Of a stretch of 64,000 nucleotides of DNA, positions 8,619 to 18,265 are shown piece after piece (positions within the stretch are counted from its first letter, which is position 1; every line of letters starts with the position of its first letter). The stretch spans positions 37,795 through 101,794 of the forward strand of contig JBMNVT010000007.1 in assembly GCA_050947015.1 (NCBI GenBank). The letters are read 5' to 3'. The stretch comes from CAKXIK01 sp050947015 (GTDB taxonomy: Bacteria > Bacillota > Clostridia > Oscillospirales > Acutalibacteraceae). The position numbers and the translations under genes are program-made. The notes beneath the pieces are model-generated. The model searched no databases, was not told the origin of the DNA, and saw only the letters and a program-made list of their open reading frames with translations.

Positions 8619-9526
8619 GCCTGCTTTCCGTCAAAATTGCCGGTGTTGAACTGAAAAACCCGGTCATCACGGCCTCCGGAACCTTTGGTTTTGGCCGCGA
8701 ATACAGCGAATTTTACCCGCTTTCCAAACTGGGAGGCATTTCCACCAAGGGGCTGACGCTCAAGCCGCGCTCCGGCAATCCGCCGCCGCGCATTGCAGAA
8801 ACGCCTTCCGGGATCCTCAATTCCGTCGGGCTGCAGAATCCGGGCGTGGAAGCGTTCCTGCGCGAAGATCTGCCGTGGCTGCGGGAACAGGGAACGGCGG
8901 TGATCGCCAATATTGCGGGCAGCTGCGTGGAGGATTACTGCGAAATGGCGCGGATTCTTTCCGATTCCGCGGTCGACATGATCGAACTGAATATTTCCTG
9001 TCCGAACGTAAAAGAGGGTGGCGTTGCGTTCGGTACCCGCTGCGAAAACGTGGAACGCATCACCGCGGAGGTGCGCAAAAGCTGCAACAAGCCGTTGATG
9101 GTCAAGCTTTCGCCGAATGTGGCGGATATTGGCGAAATAGCTGCGGCTGCGGAAGCGGCCGGTGCGGATGCTCTTTCGCTCATTAACACACTGACCGGGA
9201 TGCGCATCGACCTGAAAACGCGCCGCCCAATCCTGCATAATAATACAGGCGGAATGTCCGGCCCGGCGGTGTTTCCCGTCGCGGTGCGGATGGTGTGGCA
9301 GGCGGCTTCCCGGGTCAAGATCCCGGTGGTCGGTCTCGGCGGCATTGCAACGTGGCAGGACGCCGCTGAAATGATGCTTGCGGGCGCTTCCGCCATTCAG
9401 GTGGGAACGGCGATTTTCAGCGATCCTTATGCTCCAGTGCATATCGCCGAAGGACTGGAGGAGTTCTGCCGCAGCGAAGGCGTTGCTTCCGTCAGCGAGA
9501 TCGTCGGGCAGGTCAGGCCCTGGTGA
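8615..9526 (+). CDS. pyrD: Dihydroorotate dehydrogenase B, catalytic subunit
   Basis: A 303-residue FMN-dependent class 1B dihydroorotate dehydrogenase, partner of PyrK. Motifs include NPVITASGTFGFGREYSEF, NSVGLQNPGVEAFL and ELNISCPNVKEGGVAFGT. The Cys of the last motif (residue 129) replaces the Ser base of class 2 enzymes, in keeping with a class 1 enzyme. The C-terminal FMN-phosphate loop reads VVGLGGIATWQDAAEMMLAG and GASAIQVGTAIF. ATG 8615 overlaps the pyrK stop and has GGAGG about 15 bases upstream. Confidence 0.96.
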   Translation: MSLLSVKIAGVELKNPVITASGTFGFGREYSEFYPLSKLGGISTKGLTLKPRSGNPPPRIAETPSGILNSVGLQNPGVEAFLREDLPWLREQGTAVIANIAGSCVEDYCEMARILSDSAVDMIELNISCPNVKEGGVAFGTRCENVERITAEVRKSCNKPLMVKLSPNVADIGEIAAAAEAAGADALSLINTLTGMRIDLKTRRPILHNNTGGMSGPAVFPVAVRMVWQAASRVKIPVVGLGGIATWQDAAEMMLAGASAIQVGTAIFSDPYAPVHIAEGLEEFCRSEGVASVSEIVGQVRPW

Positions 9527-9556
9527 CGATGCAAAAAGAAACAGGGGAGAAACGGT

Positions 9557-11146
9557 ATGAAAAACGTGCGTGAAAAAGAGTGTTTTCTGCGGGAGGAATG
9601 GGAGCGTTTTCAGCAGTTTCTGCGCTCCAATTGGGGATTCGTGCTCTTTGCGGCTCTTTTGACCGTTGTGTGCTACGCGCACAATGCGTTTACGGGGAAC
9701 ATCCGTGTCGACAGCGAAATCTTCATTAATAATCCCGGCACCATGCAGGGATGGCTGAAAAACGAAAGATTCGGACAGCCGATTTTGAAGGCTCTGCTGC
9801 ACAATACTTATTACAACCCCTATTGGAGCGGAATCCTGTTTTTGCTGCTGTTTTTTGGCGGATGTGTTCTCTGGTGTTACCTCTTTGACACGATTGCTCC
9901 GGGCATGAAGTACAAATGGGTGTTTGCGTTGGTTTATTTGACCGCACAGACGTGGGCCTACATGTTCTATTTTTCCATGATGTCGGCAGAAGTTGCGTTG
10001 GGCATTGCGATGATTCCGTTTGCGCTGTTGATTTTGTGCCGGATGGCGGGAAAACCTCTGCGCAGGGCGTGGTTCGGGTATCTGATAGCCGCCGGCTGCT
10101 TTTTCCTCAGCATGGCGTCCTATCAGGCGAATGCTTCGCTGATCGTTTCAGGTGCTGCGTTCTGCCTCCTGCTGTGGGCAGGTTCTCTTGTGGAGAAAAG
10201 TGAAGCAGAGGAAACGGCAAATCTCCGTTTTTCACTTTTTTTGCGTCGGGCGCTTGTTTATGTGGTGCCGTTTCTGTGCGCTTTTGTGGTGTATGAGATC
10301 GTTGCGAAGCTTTTCTTTTCGGCGGGAGATTATTTGGACGCCCTGAATTGGTGGAGAATCTTTCCGGTCAAAACCTGCCTGCACAATATTGCCGGGAAAA
10401 TCAAACAGAGTATTCTGGGAACATCCATTGCTTATTCGGCCGCCTATGGCGTCGCGCTGCTGCTGACAGCGGTCTATCTCATCATGTTGCTGTTCCGCAG
10501 ATGTTCGGTGCAGGCAAAATCTTGCATTTTGCTGACGGCGGCGGTGCTGTGCGTCTCGCCGTTTCTGCTGCTTTTTCTGCTGGCGAATATTTCTGCGCCG
10601 CGCACGCAGTTTTCGCTTCAGTTCTGTGCGGCAGCGCTGCTGTTCTTCTGCGTCAACCGGCTGGAATTGAAAGGGTTCGTACGTCGTTTGGTCAGGCCGA
10701 CGATCGTTATCTGTGCGCTTCTGATCGGCGTACAGCAGGTCACGCGGATGCAGCGCTTGTTTTATACCGATGACATCCGGTACAATCAGGATCGGGATTT
10801 TGCCGTGGAGCTGGTTCAGACGATCGATTCATGCTGCGGCGAGCGAACTGAGGAACTGCCGGTCGTGTTTGTAGGAAAAAAGGACGTTCCGCTGAACGAC
10901 GCCTGTATCGAATCGGATGTGTTTGGTCATTCCATGTTTTCTTGGGATTATTCTGCGGCCGAGCCGGCCCGGAACAATAGCCGCGCGCTGGGATTCATTG
11001 AAAATGCGTTCGGAATCGAATATAAAATTGCGACCGCGGAACAGAGAAAACAGGCGGAAAAGATTGCAAAGGAGATGCCCTGTTACCCACAGGACGGATC
11101 GATCAGGGAAAAAGACGGATTGATCGTTGTTAAATTGAGCGACTGA
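9557..11146 (+). CDS. Multi-pass membrane protein, GtrII-like glucosyltransferase family (tentative)
   Basis: A 529-residue protein with about ten hydrophobic segments spread over residues 28-400 and a hydrophilic C-terminal domain (about 405-529). The N-terminal loop after the first membrane segment has AHNAFTGNIRVDSEIFINNP. An acidic motif in the first outer loop is typical of GtrII-like (Glucos_trans_II) and other GT-C glycosyltransferases that use polyprenyl-linked sugars. The family call rests on this layout and general resemblance, not on a diagnostic motif. The ATG follows CAGGGGAG, and the gene starts 30 bp after pyrD, so it is probably the last gene of the pyr operon even though its role has no obvious link to pyrimidine synthesis. 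It ends at a strong terminator. Confidence 0.6.
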   Translation: MKNVREKECFLREEWERFQQFLRSNWGFVLFAALLTVVCYAHNAFTGNIRVDSEIFINNPGTMQGWLKNERFGQPILKALLHNTYYNPYWSGILFLLLFFGGCVLWCYLFDTIAPGMKYKWVFALVYLTAQTWAYMFYFSMMSAEVALGIAMIPFALLILCRMAGKPLRRAWFGYLIAAGCFFLSMASYQANASLIVSGAAFCLLLWAGSLVEKSEAEETANLRFSLFLRRALVYVVPFLCAFVVYEIVAKLFFSAGDYLDALNWWRIFPVKTCLHNIAGKIKQSILGTSIAYSAAYGVALLLTAVYLIMLLFRRCSVQAKSCILLTAAVLCVSPFLLLFLLANISAPRTQFSLQFCAAALLFFCVNRLELKGFVRRLVRPTIVICALLIGVQQVTRMQRLFYTDDIRYNQDRDFAVELVQTIDSCCGERTEELPVVFVGKKDVPLNDACIESDVFGHSMFSWDYSAAEPARNNSRALGFIENAFGIEYKIATAEQRKQAEKIAKEMPCYPQDGSIREKDGLIVVKLSD

Positions 11147-11161
11147 AAACGGATAAAACAA

Positions 11162-11199
11162 AAGCTCCGGAGCCTGTCTTTTCGGCTTCGGAGCTTTTT
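11162..11199. terminator. Bidirectional terminator between the pyr operon and lacZ
   Basis: Stem AGCTCCGGAGCC / GGCTTCGGAGCT followed by TTTTT on the plus strand. On the minus strand the same hairpin is followed by TTTTG. It separates the convergent plus-strand operon and lacZ. Confidence 0.88.
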
Positions 11200-11238
11200 G
11201 TGCCGTTGTAAGAAAAGTTCCCGGTGATCGGTACGTTC

Positions 11239-14200
11239 TCATTTCATCGGTTTGAGATGCAGCGTAAACGAAAACGCCGTTTCGTCCAGACGGTATTGCT
11301 TCAGCAGCTCGGGTCCGCAACTGTTGGAGCCGACGCCGCTCATTTTGTAATCGAGGCAGAGAATATTGCTTTCGCAGGGGACAAGCTCGTAATTATGTGC
11401 CTTTGCCGTCAGTTCTTCCTGTGTAAAGCGGGAAAAGTTAAAGCTGAACGGCGTATCTGCCCAAGCGAGCAGGCGGTTGCCGGCCAGAACATATTCACAG
11501 CCAAAGTGACTGGAATTTTCCTGCGGACGAATGTAATCCTCGTGCATGGCGGAACAGTCGGAAGTGAATTTGCCGGGGAACGAGGCGCGGTGCTTGTCAC
11601 AGTAGCTTTCGCCGGGGCCAAAGCCGAAATATTCACAGGAAGAGTCTTCCTTCGGCAAAAACAGTCGAAGACCAAAGCGCGGCAGGAACGGCAGTCTTCC
11701 GCTGCGCGTTCCGTTCAGATTTGCGGTGACGCTTCCGTCTGGAGAAACGCGCCACTCCGTCTGCAGCGTCAGGCTGCGGCAACGGGAGACTGCCGCAAGA
11801 GAAACCTCGCTGCGGATCACAACGTCGCAGCCCTCGGTGGTGCAGATCGGCCCGTAAGCGCGGGAAACGGAACGGTCATAGCCCATTTCCTGCCATTCGA
11901 GGCGGATGTTGCGGTCGTTATCGGTCGGTGCGCGCCAGATGTTGTATTCCATCGGCCGGGTAATCAGCGGGCGGTTGTATGCCGTCAGGGAGGAAAAAAC
12001 GCCGGTTAGGCAGTCGAACTCATAACGAAAGCTGTTGCCGGTGATCACGATCCGTTCGTCATCCGCCGAAAATTCCGCGGGCCTTGACGCACGGGAAACG
12101 CCGTGCAGCTGCCGCAGACGAAGGTGTTCCGCGTCTGCAGCGGAAACATCGAAGGAATCCATGCCCAGAAGGTGACCGGCGGGCAGCACGCCGTCCGCAC
12201 GGCTTTGCAGCGTTTCCACCCGGAGAATGCACCGGCCGTTCTGCAGAAGCCGCAGCGGCAGCACAAAGCTGCGGCTTTGGTGGGGTGGAATCTGCAGGCT
12301 GCGGGAAGAAAGTTTGCCCTGCTGCACCGCTTCGCCGTCGCGTTCCAGTACCCAGCGGATCTGCGCAAAGCGGGAAGCGTCGGTAAAATCCCGGATGTTG
12401 TGCAGCGTCAGCGTACGGCTTTCCCGGTCGAATGAAGCACGGAGCGGCCGCTGAACGTTTTTGAATTCTTTCAGCCCGGTGTGTGGGGTGCGGTCGGGGT
12501 AGACAAGGCCGTCCATGCAGAAGTTGCCGTCGTGCGGGAACTCGCCGGAATCGCCGCCATAACGGTAGACAGGATTGTTTTCTTTTGTAATTCCGGCGCA
12601 AACCGCGTGGTCGCACCATTCCCAGACGAACCCGCCGCAGGCGGTGTCGTATTTTTGAATTACCTGATAGTAATCTTCGATATCGCCGGGGCCGTTGCCC
12701 ATGGCGTGGACATATTCGCATTGAATAAACGGTTTGTCCGGGTTGTTTTCACAGTAATCGATCATTTCCTGCACGGAGGCATACATGCGGCTGTGCAGGT
12801 CGATGGGAGAATAGTCGGGTTGATAATCGGCGGCGGGATAGCGGCAGCTCTCATAGTGCGTCAGGCGCGTGGGGTCTTTCTGTTTTGTCCAGCGCAGCGC
12901 AGCGGCAAAGTTTTCGCCGTAGCCGGATTCGTTGCCCATGCTCCAGATGACGACACAGGCGTGGTTTTTGTCGCGTTCCACCAGCCGCTGTACACGGTCG
13001 AGCACCGTTTTTGCAAATCTCGGGTCGTTGGCGAGCAGTCCGAACACGCCGCTGTCTTCATAGCCGCCGCCCTGCGTGCAGACGCCGTGGCATTCCTGGT
13101 CTCCTTCATCGATCACATAAAAGCCCATTTCGTCGCAAAGCTCGTAAAACACCGGTGCGTTGGGGTAATGTGAGGTGCGGATGGCGTTGATGTTGTGCAG
13201 CCTCATTAGCTCCAGATCGCGCTTCATTTCTGCCAGTGTCACCGCGGAGCCGTTAACGGGGGAGCTGTCGTGTCGGTTGACGCCGCGGAACTTGATCTTC
13301 TGCCCGTTGAGCAGCACGACGGCGTTATGGACAGCGACGCTGCGGACTCCGATGCGCAGCGGAATGGTCTCCTCGGAGCAGACGAGCAGCAGCTTGTAAA
13401 GCGCCGGCTGTTCCGCGTTCCACAGCATCGGCTGCGGCAGCGAAAAGCGGAGCGCAGAACCCAAAGCGGGTCGGCGGTCAAGCTCGGTTCCGTCGGGAGC
13501 GAGCAGAACGCCCTCCACCGGGATTTCGCTGCCGGAAAACGTGAACGAAACGTCGATTTCAGCGCTGCCGTCCGCCGCAAGCGGTGTCTGTACTGTAATA
13601 TCTTCAATTGCGTCGCGCGGACGCTCCAGCAGGTAAAGTTCGCGGAAAATGCCGCTCATGCGCAGTTTATCCTGATCCTCAAAATAAGACCCGTCGCACC
13701 ATTTGAGCACAAGCACAGCCAGTGTATTGGAACCGTCCCGCAGCAGCGCCGTGACGTCAAATTCACTGGTGGAATGCGGCACCTGGCTGTAGCCGACGAA
13801 GGTGCCGTTGAGCCAGAGATAAAAGGCGGAATCGACGCCTTCCAGATTCAGCAGATACCGGCGGTTTTCCCGGGGAGAGAAGATAAAATCGTGCAGATAG
13901 GCGCCGCACGGATTTTGAGCCGGAACAAACGGCGGGTCATAGGGGAACGGAAAATTGATATTGGTGTACTGATGACGGTCGACACCGTAGTTCTGCCATA
14001 CGGCGGGCACCGTGACCTCGGAAAAGCCGCTGCGCGGAAAATCCGGTTCCCAGAAGCTGTCGTGCAGGGTGCGCACATTTTCGTAAAAACGGAACTGCCA
14101 GCTGCCGCAAAGGCTGAAGAAACGCTCGGAACGGCTGCGTTCTGCGGGGACAGCGCTTTTTGCCGCCTTTTCAGAGGAGTACGGAATGTAATAGGAACGC

Positions 14201-14259
14201 GGCGCTTGGGCACCGATATGCAGGACATCCGGATTTTCAAAAAAGTTCTTTACAAGCAC
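11239..14259 (-). CDS. lacZ: Beta-galactosidase, glycoside hydrolase family 2
   Basis: A 1006-residue LacZ-type enzyme, close to the E. coli length, that hydrolyses lactose and other beta-galactosides. Domains: sugar-binding jelly roll (about 35-215), Ig-like domain (220-310), TIM barrel (315-610) with GVNRHDSSPVNG and YVIDEGDQECHG, Ig-like domain, and C-terminal Bgal_small_N domain (about 740-1000). The acid/base Glu is in IWSMGNESGYG (about 443) and the nucleophile in FIQCEYVHAMGNGPGD (about 514). There is no signal peptide, so it acts in the cytosol. The start is GTG 14259, placed after AGAAAGGATG. No lactose permease or regulator is adjacent. It is divergent from pepF, and I found no strong consensus promoter for it. 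Confidence 0.95.
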   Translation of the reverse strand: MLVKNFFENPDVLHIGAQAPRSYYIPYSSEKAAKSAVPAERSRSERFFSLCGSWQFRFYENVRTLHDSFWEPDFPRSGFSEVTVPAVWQNYGVDRHQYTNINFPFPYDPPFVPAQNPCGAYLHDFIFSPRENRRYLLNLEGVDSAFYLWLNGTFVGYSQVPHSTSEFDVTALLRDGSNTLAVLVLKWCDGSYFEDQDKLRMSGIFRELYLLERPRDAIEDITVQTPLAADGSAEIDVSFTFSGSEIPVEGVLLAPDGTELDRRPALGSALRFSLPQPMLWNAEQPALYKLLLVCSEETIPLRIGVRSVAVHNAVVLLNGQKIKFRGVNRHDSSPVNGSAVTLAEMKRDLELMRLHNINAIRTSHYPNAPVFYELCDEMGFYVIDEGDQECHGVCTQGGGYEDSGVFGLLANDPRFAKTVLDRVQRLVERDKNHACVVIWSMGNESGYGENFAAALRWTKQKDPTRLTHYESCRYPAADYQPDYSPIDLHSRMYASVQEMIDYCENNPDKPFIQCEYVHAMGNGPGDIEDYYQVIQKYDTACGGFVWEWCDHAVCAGITKENNPVYRYGGDSGEFPHDGNFCMDGLVYPDRTPHTGLKEFKNVQRPLRASFDRESRTLTLHNIRDFTDASRFAQIRWVLERDGEAVQQGKLSSRSLQIPPHQSRSFVLPLRLLQNGRCILRVETLQSRADGVLPAGHLLGMDSFDVSAADAEHLRLRQLHGVSRASRPAEFSADDERIVITGNSFRYEFDCLTGVFSSLTAYNRPLITRPMEYNIWRAPTDNDRNIRLEWQEMGYDRSVSRAYGPICTTEGCDVVIRSEVSLAAVSRCRSLTLQTEWRVSPDGSVTANLNGTRSGRLPFLPRFGLRLFLPKEDSSCEYFGFGPGESYCDKHRASFPGKFTSDCSAMHEDYIRPQENSSHFGCEYVLAGNRLLAWADTPFSFNFSRFTQEELTAKAHNYELVPCESNILCLDYKMSGVGSNSCGPELLKQYRLDETAFSFTLHLKPMK

Positions 14260-14438
14260 TTTGGTTCATCCTTTCTTAAACAGATGGCGTGCCGAATGCA
14301 GGCGCGGAGATCATTTGCCTTTATCATAACACAACGCATGAGAAAAATATATGGATTTTTGGGCGCACGGCATGAAAAAATGATGCATTGACGACAGCAA
14401 GGAATCAATCTTTCCCCCTGACAGCTGACGCTGCAGGC

Positions 14439-14467
14439 TTGTAAAACGCCGTGCAGATGGATATAAT
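14439..14467 (+). promoter_or_regulatory. Promoter of pepF
   Basis: TTGTAA (14439-14444), a 17-bp spacer and a perfect TATAAT (14462-14467), 44 bp before the pepF ATG. Confidence 0.75.
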
Positions 14468-14510
14468 GGTAAAAGTAAGATGCCACATCAAATGAAAGGA
14501 TGATTTTTGA

Positions 14511-16283
14511 ATGGATAACGCAATGCATTGGGATCTGCGCCGTATGTTCCCCACGGACGAGGCATGGCGCGCCAAGCTGCAGCAGATGCTCGCGCTGGCC
14601 GACGAGCTGGCGGCGCAAAAGGGCCATGCGGCCGCCTCAGCGGAGGAGCTTTGCAAAACAGCCGCTCTTTACGAAAAAATGGAAGAGGGCTTTGACGATC
14701 TCGGCGTTTTTTCCAATTCCAATTTCGATCAGGATATGTCCGACACGGCAGCAAAGGAACTGAACGAAACGTTTCGCAATGCGGCCACAGGGGTCGGGGA
14801 AAAGCTTTCGTTTCTTGCACCGGAATTGATGCAGTATTCACAGGAGGATTATGACCGTTATTGCGCCGAAAAGCCGGAGTTGAAGCTTTATGCGTCGTTC
14901 GCAAAGGATTTCTTCGCCCGCAAGGAGCATATTTTGCCCGATGGGCAGGAAACGCTGATGGTGCGCATGAACGATATCGGCGGCTCTTTTGTGCGCGTAT
15001 TTGAGGATCTGATGGTGAACGACGTGGAATATCCGGTGGTCAAGGCTCCGGACGGAAGCGATTTTGAAGCCAATGAGGCCAATTACGGCGTTGCGCTGAC
15101 CAGCCCGGACAGGGATTTTCGCGCGGCGTATTTCAAGGCGCTGCTGGGTACGTACAAAAAGCACGGCAACACACTGACCAGCTGTTATTACGGCTCTGTT
15201 AAAAACGACGTATTCACGGCCAAAAGCCGCCGTTACGCCACTGCGCGTGCCATGTCGATGGAGGAGAATTTTATTCCGGAAGCCGTGTATGACAATCTGA
15301 TTGCCACTGCGCGCGCCAACACAAAGCCGATGTGTGAATATGTTGAGCTGCGCCGTCAGGTTCTCGGTTTGCCGGATGTCCATTTTTATGACCTGTTTGT
15401 GCCGATGGTGAAGGAGACCGACCGCAAATATACCTATGAGGAAGCGCAGCAGCTGGTGCTCCGGGCGACCGCAGTGCTCGGAGAGGATTATACTGCGTTG
15501 GTGCAGCGTGCGTTCGACGAGCGTTGGATTGATGTGTATCCGGCCAAAAACAAGCAGACGGGCGCTTATTCCACCGGCTCCTACACCTCGTCGCCTTATG
15601 TGTTGCTCAACTTTACCGGAACGCTCAACGATGTGTTCACGCTGGCGCATGAGCTTGGCCATTCGATGCACACCTGGTTTTCAACCCACAGTCAACCGTT
15701 CATTTATGCCGGCTACAGCCTTTTCTGCGCGGAGGTCGCATCCACGTTAAACGAACAGCTGCTCAGCGAATATCTGCTACAGCACGCGCAAAGCGATGAC
15801 GAGCGGGCACTGCTGCTGGATAAAAAGCTCAACGACCTGCGTTCCACGTTTTACCGCCAGACGATGTTTGCCGATTTTGAAAACGAAACGCACTGCATGG
15901 TCGAGGAGGGAAAGCCGCTGGTGCCGTCCGCGCTCAACGAGCTGCACGGAAAGCTGAATCAGCTTTATTACGGTCCCGATTTTGTCGTTGACGAGGAGCT
16001 GACGGCGGAATGGTCAAGGATTCCGCATTTTTACCGCGCGTTTTATGTGTATCAGTACGCCACCGGCATCGCGGCGTCTACGGCGATCGCGCACCGGATT
16101 TTGACACTTGGCGCGCCGGCTGTGGCCGATTACCGCAAATTCCTCTGCGGCGGCAGCAGCCAGCACCCGATCGAGCTGCTGAAGCTGGCCGGCGTGGATA
16201 TGGCGTCTCCGCAGCCGATCCTCGACACCGTGGCGGAATTTGAAACGACGCTCGAACAACTGAAGCCTTTGCTGAAAAAGTGA
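14511..16283 (+). CDS. pepF: Oligoendopeptidase F (peptidase family M3)
   Basis: A 590-residue cytosolic zinc metallopeptidase that cleaves short peptides. The zinc site HELGHSMHTWFS lies around residue 381, and the third ligand Glu is in CAEVASTLNEQLL about 27 residues later. The N-terminal helical domain and the C-terminal PHFYRAFYVYQYATGIAAS segment are typical of M3B peptidases. The ATG follows GAAAGGATG. It has its own promoter, and the next gene also has one, so it is probably monocistronic. I saw no clear terminator in the AT-rich stretch after its stop. Confidence 0.95.
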   Translation: MDNAMHWDLRRMFPTDEAWRAKLQQMLALADELAAQKGHAAASAEELCKTAALYEKMEEGFDDLGVFSNSNFDQDMSDTAAKELNETFRNAATGVGEKLSFLAPELMQYSQEDYDRYCAEKPELKLYASFAKDFFARKEHILPDGQETLMVRMNDIGGSFVRVFEDLMVNDVEYPVVKAPDGSDFEANEANYGVALTSPDRDFRAAYFKALLGTYKKHGNTLTSCYYGSVKNDVFTAKSRRYATARAMSMEENFIPEAVYDNLIATARANTKPMCEYVELRRQVLGLPDVHFYDLFVPMVKETDRKYTYEEAQQLVLRATAVLGEDYTALVQRAFDERWIDVYPAKNKQTGAYSTGSYTSSPYVLLNFTGTLNDVFTLAHELGHSMHTWFSTHSQPFIYAGYSLFCAEVASTLNEQLLSEYLLQHAQSDDERALLLDKKLNDLRSTFYRQTMFADFENETHCMVEEGKPLVPSALNELHGKLNQLYYGPDFVVDEELTAEWSRIPHFYRAFYVYQYATGIAASTAIAHRILTLGAPAVADYRKFLCGGSSQHPIELLKLAGVDMASPQPILDTVAEFETTLEQLKPLLKK

Positions 16284-16339
16284 TTCAGGCGGGAAGGCTG
16301 TTTGAAAGGAGAGGCTGTTTTTTGTTTATTTAAATAAAT

Positions 16340-16377
16340 TTATCGAAAAACAATAAAACTAGGTTGACTTTCGATAA
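16340..16377. promoter_or_regulatory. Inverted repeat overlapping the DUF4173 promoter (candidate operator)
   Basis: TTATCGAAA (16340-16348) and TTTCGATAA (16369-16377) form a perfect 9-bp inverted repeat with a 20-bp spacer. The right arm begins at the last base of the -35 box. Such a position suits a dimeric repressor. No regulator gene is adjacent, so the protein that binds is unknown. Confidence 0.5.
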
Positions 16378-16391
16378 TAATTGGATATAAT
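16364..16391 (+). promoter_or_regulatory. Promoter of the DUF4173 gene
   Basis: TTGACT (16364-16369), a 16-bp spacer and TATAAT (16386-16391). Confidence 0.75.
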
Positions 16392-16450
16392 AAGAACCAG
16401 AACATGAAAGCTTTCATTTTTTGATTTTCGTGATTGAAAGGGTGGTTCTG

Positions 16451-18154
16451 GTGAATGACGAATTTTCAAACAATACTGCAAGCACGGTGCCCGATGCGGC
16501 ACAGACTGCGCCGGATACCGGTGCACAGCAGCGAGGGTTTGCCGCAGACCAGTTTCCGCAGGCGCCGCCCATGCCGCCAGGCGCGCAGGCGTATCAGACA
16601 AATTACCCCTGGACGCCGCCTGCGCCGAAGCCGAAGCCGCCGTTCAAAGCCGACCGGCGGGAGTGTTTTTTGGTATTTCTGGCGGTCGCGTTGGGAGTTT
16701 TGCTGCGCGAACTGCTGTTTTTGCCTGCGCAGCCCGGTTTTTCCGCAATTCTGCTTGCCGCTGCGGTTTACGGTGTGGCAATCTGGTACGGCGCGCAGGA
16801 CAAAGCATTCCGGATATCTGCCGGATGGCCATTCGGAGCGGTAACGGTGCTGCTGTTGTGCTGCATCGGTCTGTTTTCCAACCGAACGCTTTCGGTTTTG
16901 AACCTGGTTGGTGTTTACTTTTTTCTTTCATTGCACGTTGGGGCGATGTTTGGCCGCGGCGGCAGGGGATTTTTCCGCGATGTGTGGCAAAGCGCAGTTT
17001 GCGCGCCGTTTGTCAGCGCAGACGCTGTGTTTCACACGATGGCTTCCTGCAAAAAAATTGAAAAAGGGACGGCATGGCGCAGGATCCTGCTCGGCGTTGC
17101 CGCTTCGGTGCCGGTTGCAGCGGTGGTTTTGCTGCTTCTGGTTTCGGCCGATCAGGCGTTTGAAGCTGCAGTAAGCAGCGTGATTGGCAGCATCGGGCAA
17201 ACGGCATGGCGCGTTCTTGCCGATCTGCTGATCGGCTGCATTTTGGCGATCTTTGTTTTTTCCGCCTTTTATACAGCTCGCCGCAAGAGCCGTGCGCAGC
17301 CGGAACCGCAGGCGGAACGCCCGCAAAAGCTTCCGTTTGATTCTACAATCGCCGTTACGGTGATCGCCGTTTGCAGCGTGATTGATATCTGTTTTCTGGC
17401 GATTCAATTTAATTATCTGTTTTCCGCCGTATGGGGTCACCTGCCTACGGATACCGTTTATTCGGCATACGCGCGCAGAGGCTTTTTTGAGCTGACGGTT
17501 GTTGCGTCCATCAATCTGATCCTGATGCTGTTTGCCATCTACTCCGGGCGCAGCGGCGGCGCAGCGGTCAGGGCGAGTGTTTCACTGCTGACCGTACTCA
17601 CGCTGGCACTGATTGCTTCCGCGTTTTCCAAAATGGTGATGTATATCAATGCATACGGGCTGACGCCGCTGCGTGTTTACACCTCCTGGTTCATGCTGTT
17701 GGTGGCGGTTGTGTTTTTAATTCTGCTGGCGGGCCGTTTCTGCAAAAAGCTGCATATTGGGCGCGCGGTGGTGGCTGCCGCAGCAGCAATGTTCCTGGCG
17801 CTAAATTTTTCCGCTCCGGATGCGATGATCGCCCGGGTAAATGCAGAACGTCACAGGGAAAATCCGGCTCAGCAGGCGGATGTTGCGCTGTTCGAAAGCC
17901 TTGGCGACGAGTCGGTGCCGTATCTGCTGGCCTTGGCGCAGAGCGGGGAAAGCAATACTGCACGCAGCGCGAAATATTTGCTGCATGTGCGGTATGAAGA
18001 GCTTGGAAGGCTCGACTGGCGCAGCATGAACGCCGCAACGCTGCGGGCCAAATCACTTCTGGAGAAAAACAGAGATCTGTTTTGGAACGTCAATTCGCCG
18101 GCTTCCGGCTATACCGGCAGCCGCTGGTATTTTTCCCCCGATCATTATGAATAA
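16451..18154 (+). CDS. DUF4173 domain-containing membrane protein
   Basis: A 567-residue integral membrane protein. The N-terminal ~65 residues are a Pro/Gln/Ala-rich soluble tail (QAPPMPPGAQAYQTNYPWTP). About ten to twelve hydrophobic segments follow (about 75-450), then a ~110-residue soluble C-terminus with a possible helical-repeat character (DESVPYLLALAQSGESNTAR). The segment YARRGFFELTVVASINLILM is characteristic of DUF4173. The function of the family is unknown. GTG 16451 is used because GAAAGGGTGG lies just upstream, and the in-frame TTG at 16421 has no ribosome site. The promoter carries an inverted repeat suggesting repression. It is followed by a strong terminator. Confidence 0.75.
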   Translation: MNDEFSNNTASTVPDAAQTAPDTGAQQRGFAADQFPQAPPMPPGAQAYQTNYPWTPPAPKPKPPFKADRRECFLVFLAVALGVLLRELLFLPAQPGFSAILLAAAVYGVAIWYGAQDKAFRISAGWPFGAVTVLLLCCIGLFSNRTLSVLNLVGVYFFLSLHVGAMFGRGGRGFFRDVWQSAVCAPFVSADAVFHTMASCKKIEKGTAWRRILLGVAASVPVAAVVLLLLVSADQAFEAAVSSVIGSIGQTAWRVLADLLIGCILAIFVFSAFYTARRKSRAQPEPQAERPQKLPFDSTIAVTVIAVCSVIDICFLAIQFNYLFSAVWGHLPTDTVYSAYARRGFFELTVVASINLILMLFAIYSGRSGGAAVRASVSLLTVLTLALIASAFSKMVMYINAYGLTPLRVYTSWFMLLVAVVFLILLAGRFCKKLHIGRAVVAAAAAMFLALNFSAPDAMIARVNAERHRENPAQQADVALFESLGDESVPYLLALAQSGESNTARSAKYLLHVRYEELGRLDWRSMNAATLRAKSLLEKNRDLFWNVNSPASGYTGSRWYFSPDHYE

Positions 18155-18163
18155 CGCAGCAGT

Positions 18164-18242
18164 GCCCGCCACTTCACCTTTGTTCCGTGTGAAGCGGCGG
18201 GCGCTTTTGTTATCGGTCTGGGTAAGCCCAGGCTTTTTCAAT
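18164..18242 (+). terminator. Terminator(s) after the DUF4173 gene
   Basis: GCCCGCC (18164-18170) pairs with GGCGGGC (18196-18202), with inner TTCAC/GTGAA, followed by a short T run. A second smaller hairpin, CTGGG/CCCAG, followed by TTTTT lies at about 18219-18239. Confidence 0.8.
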
Positions 18243-18265
18243 ACATCCTCATGTCAAAAGGACTT

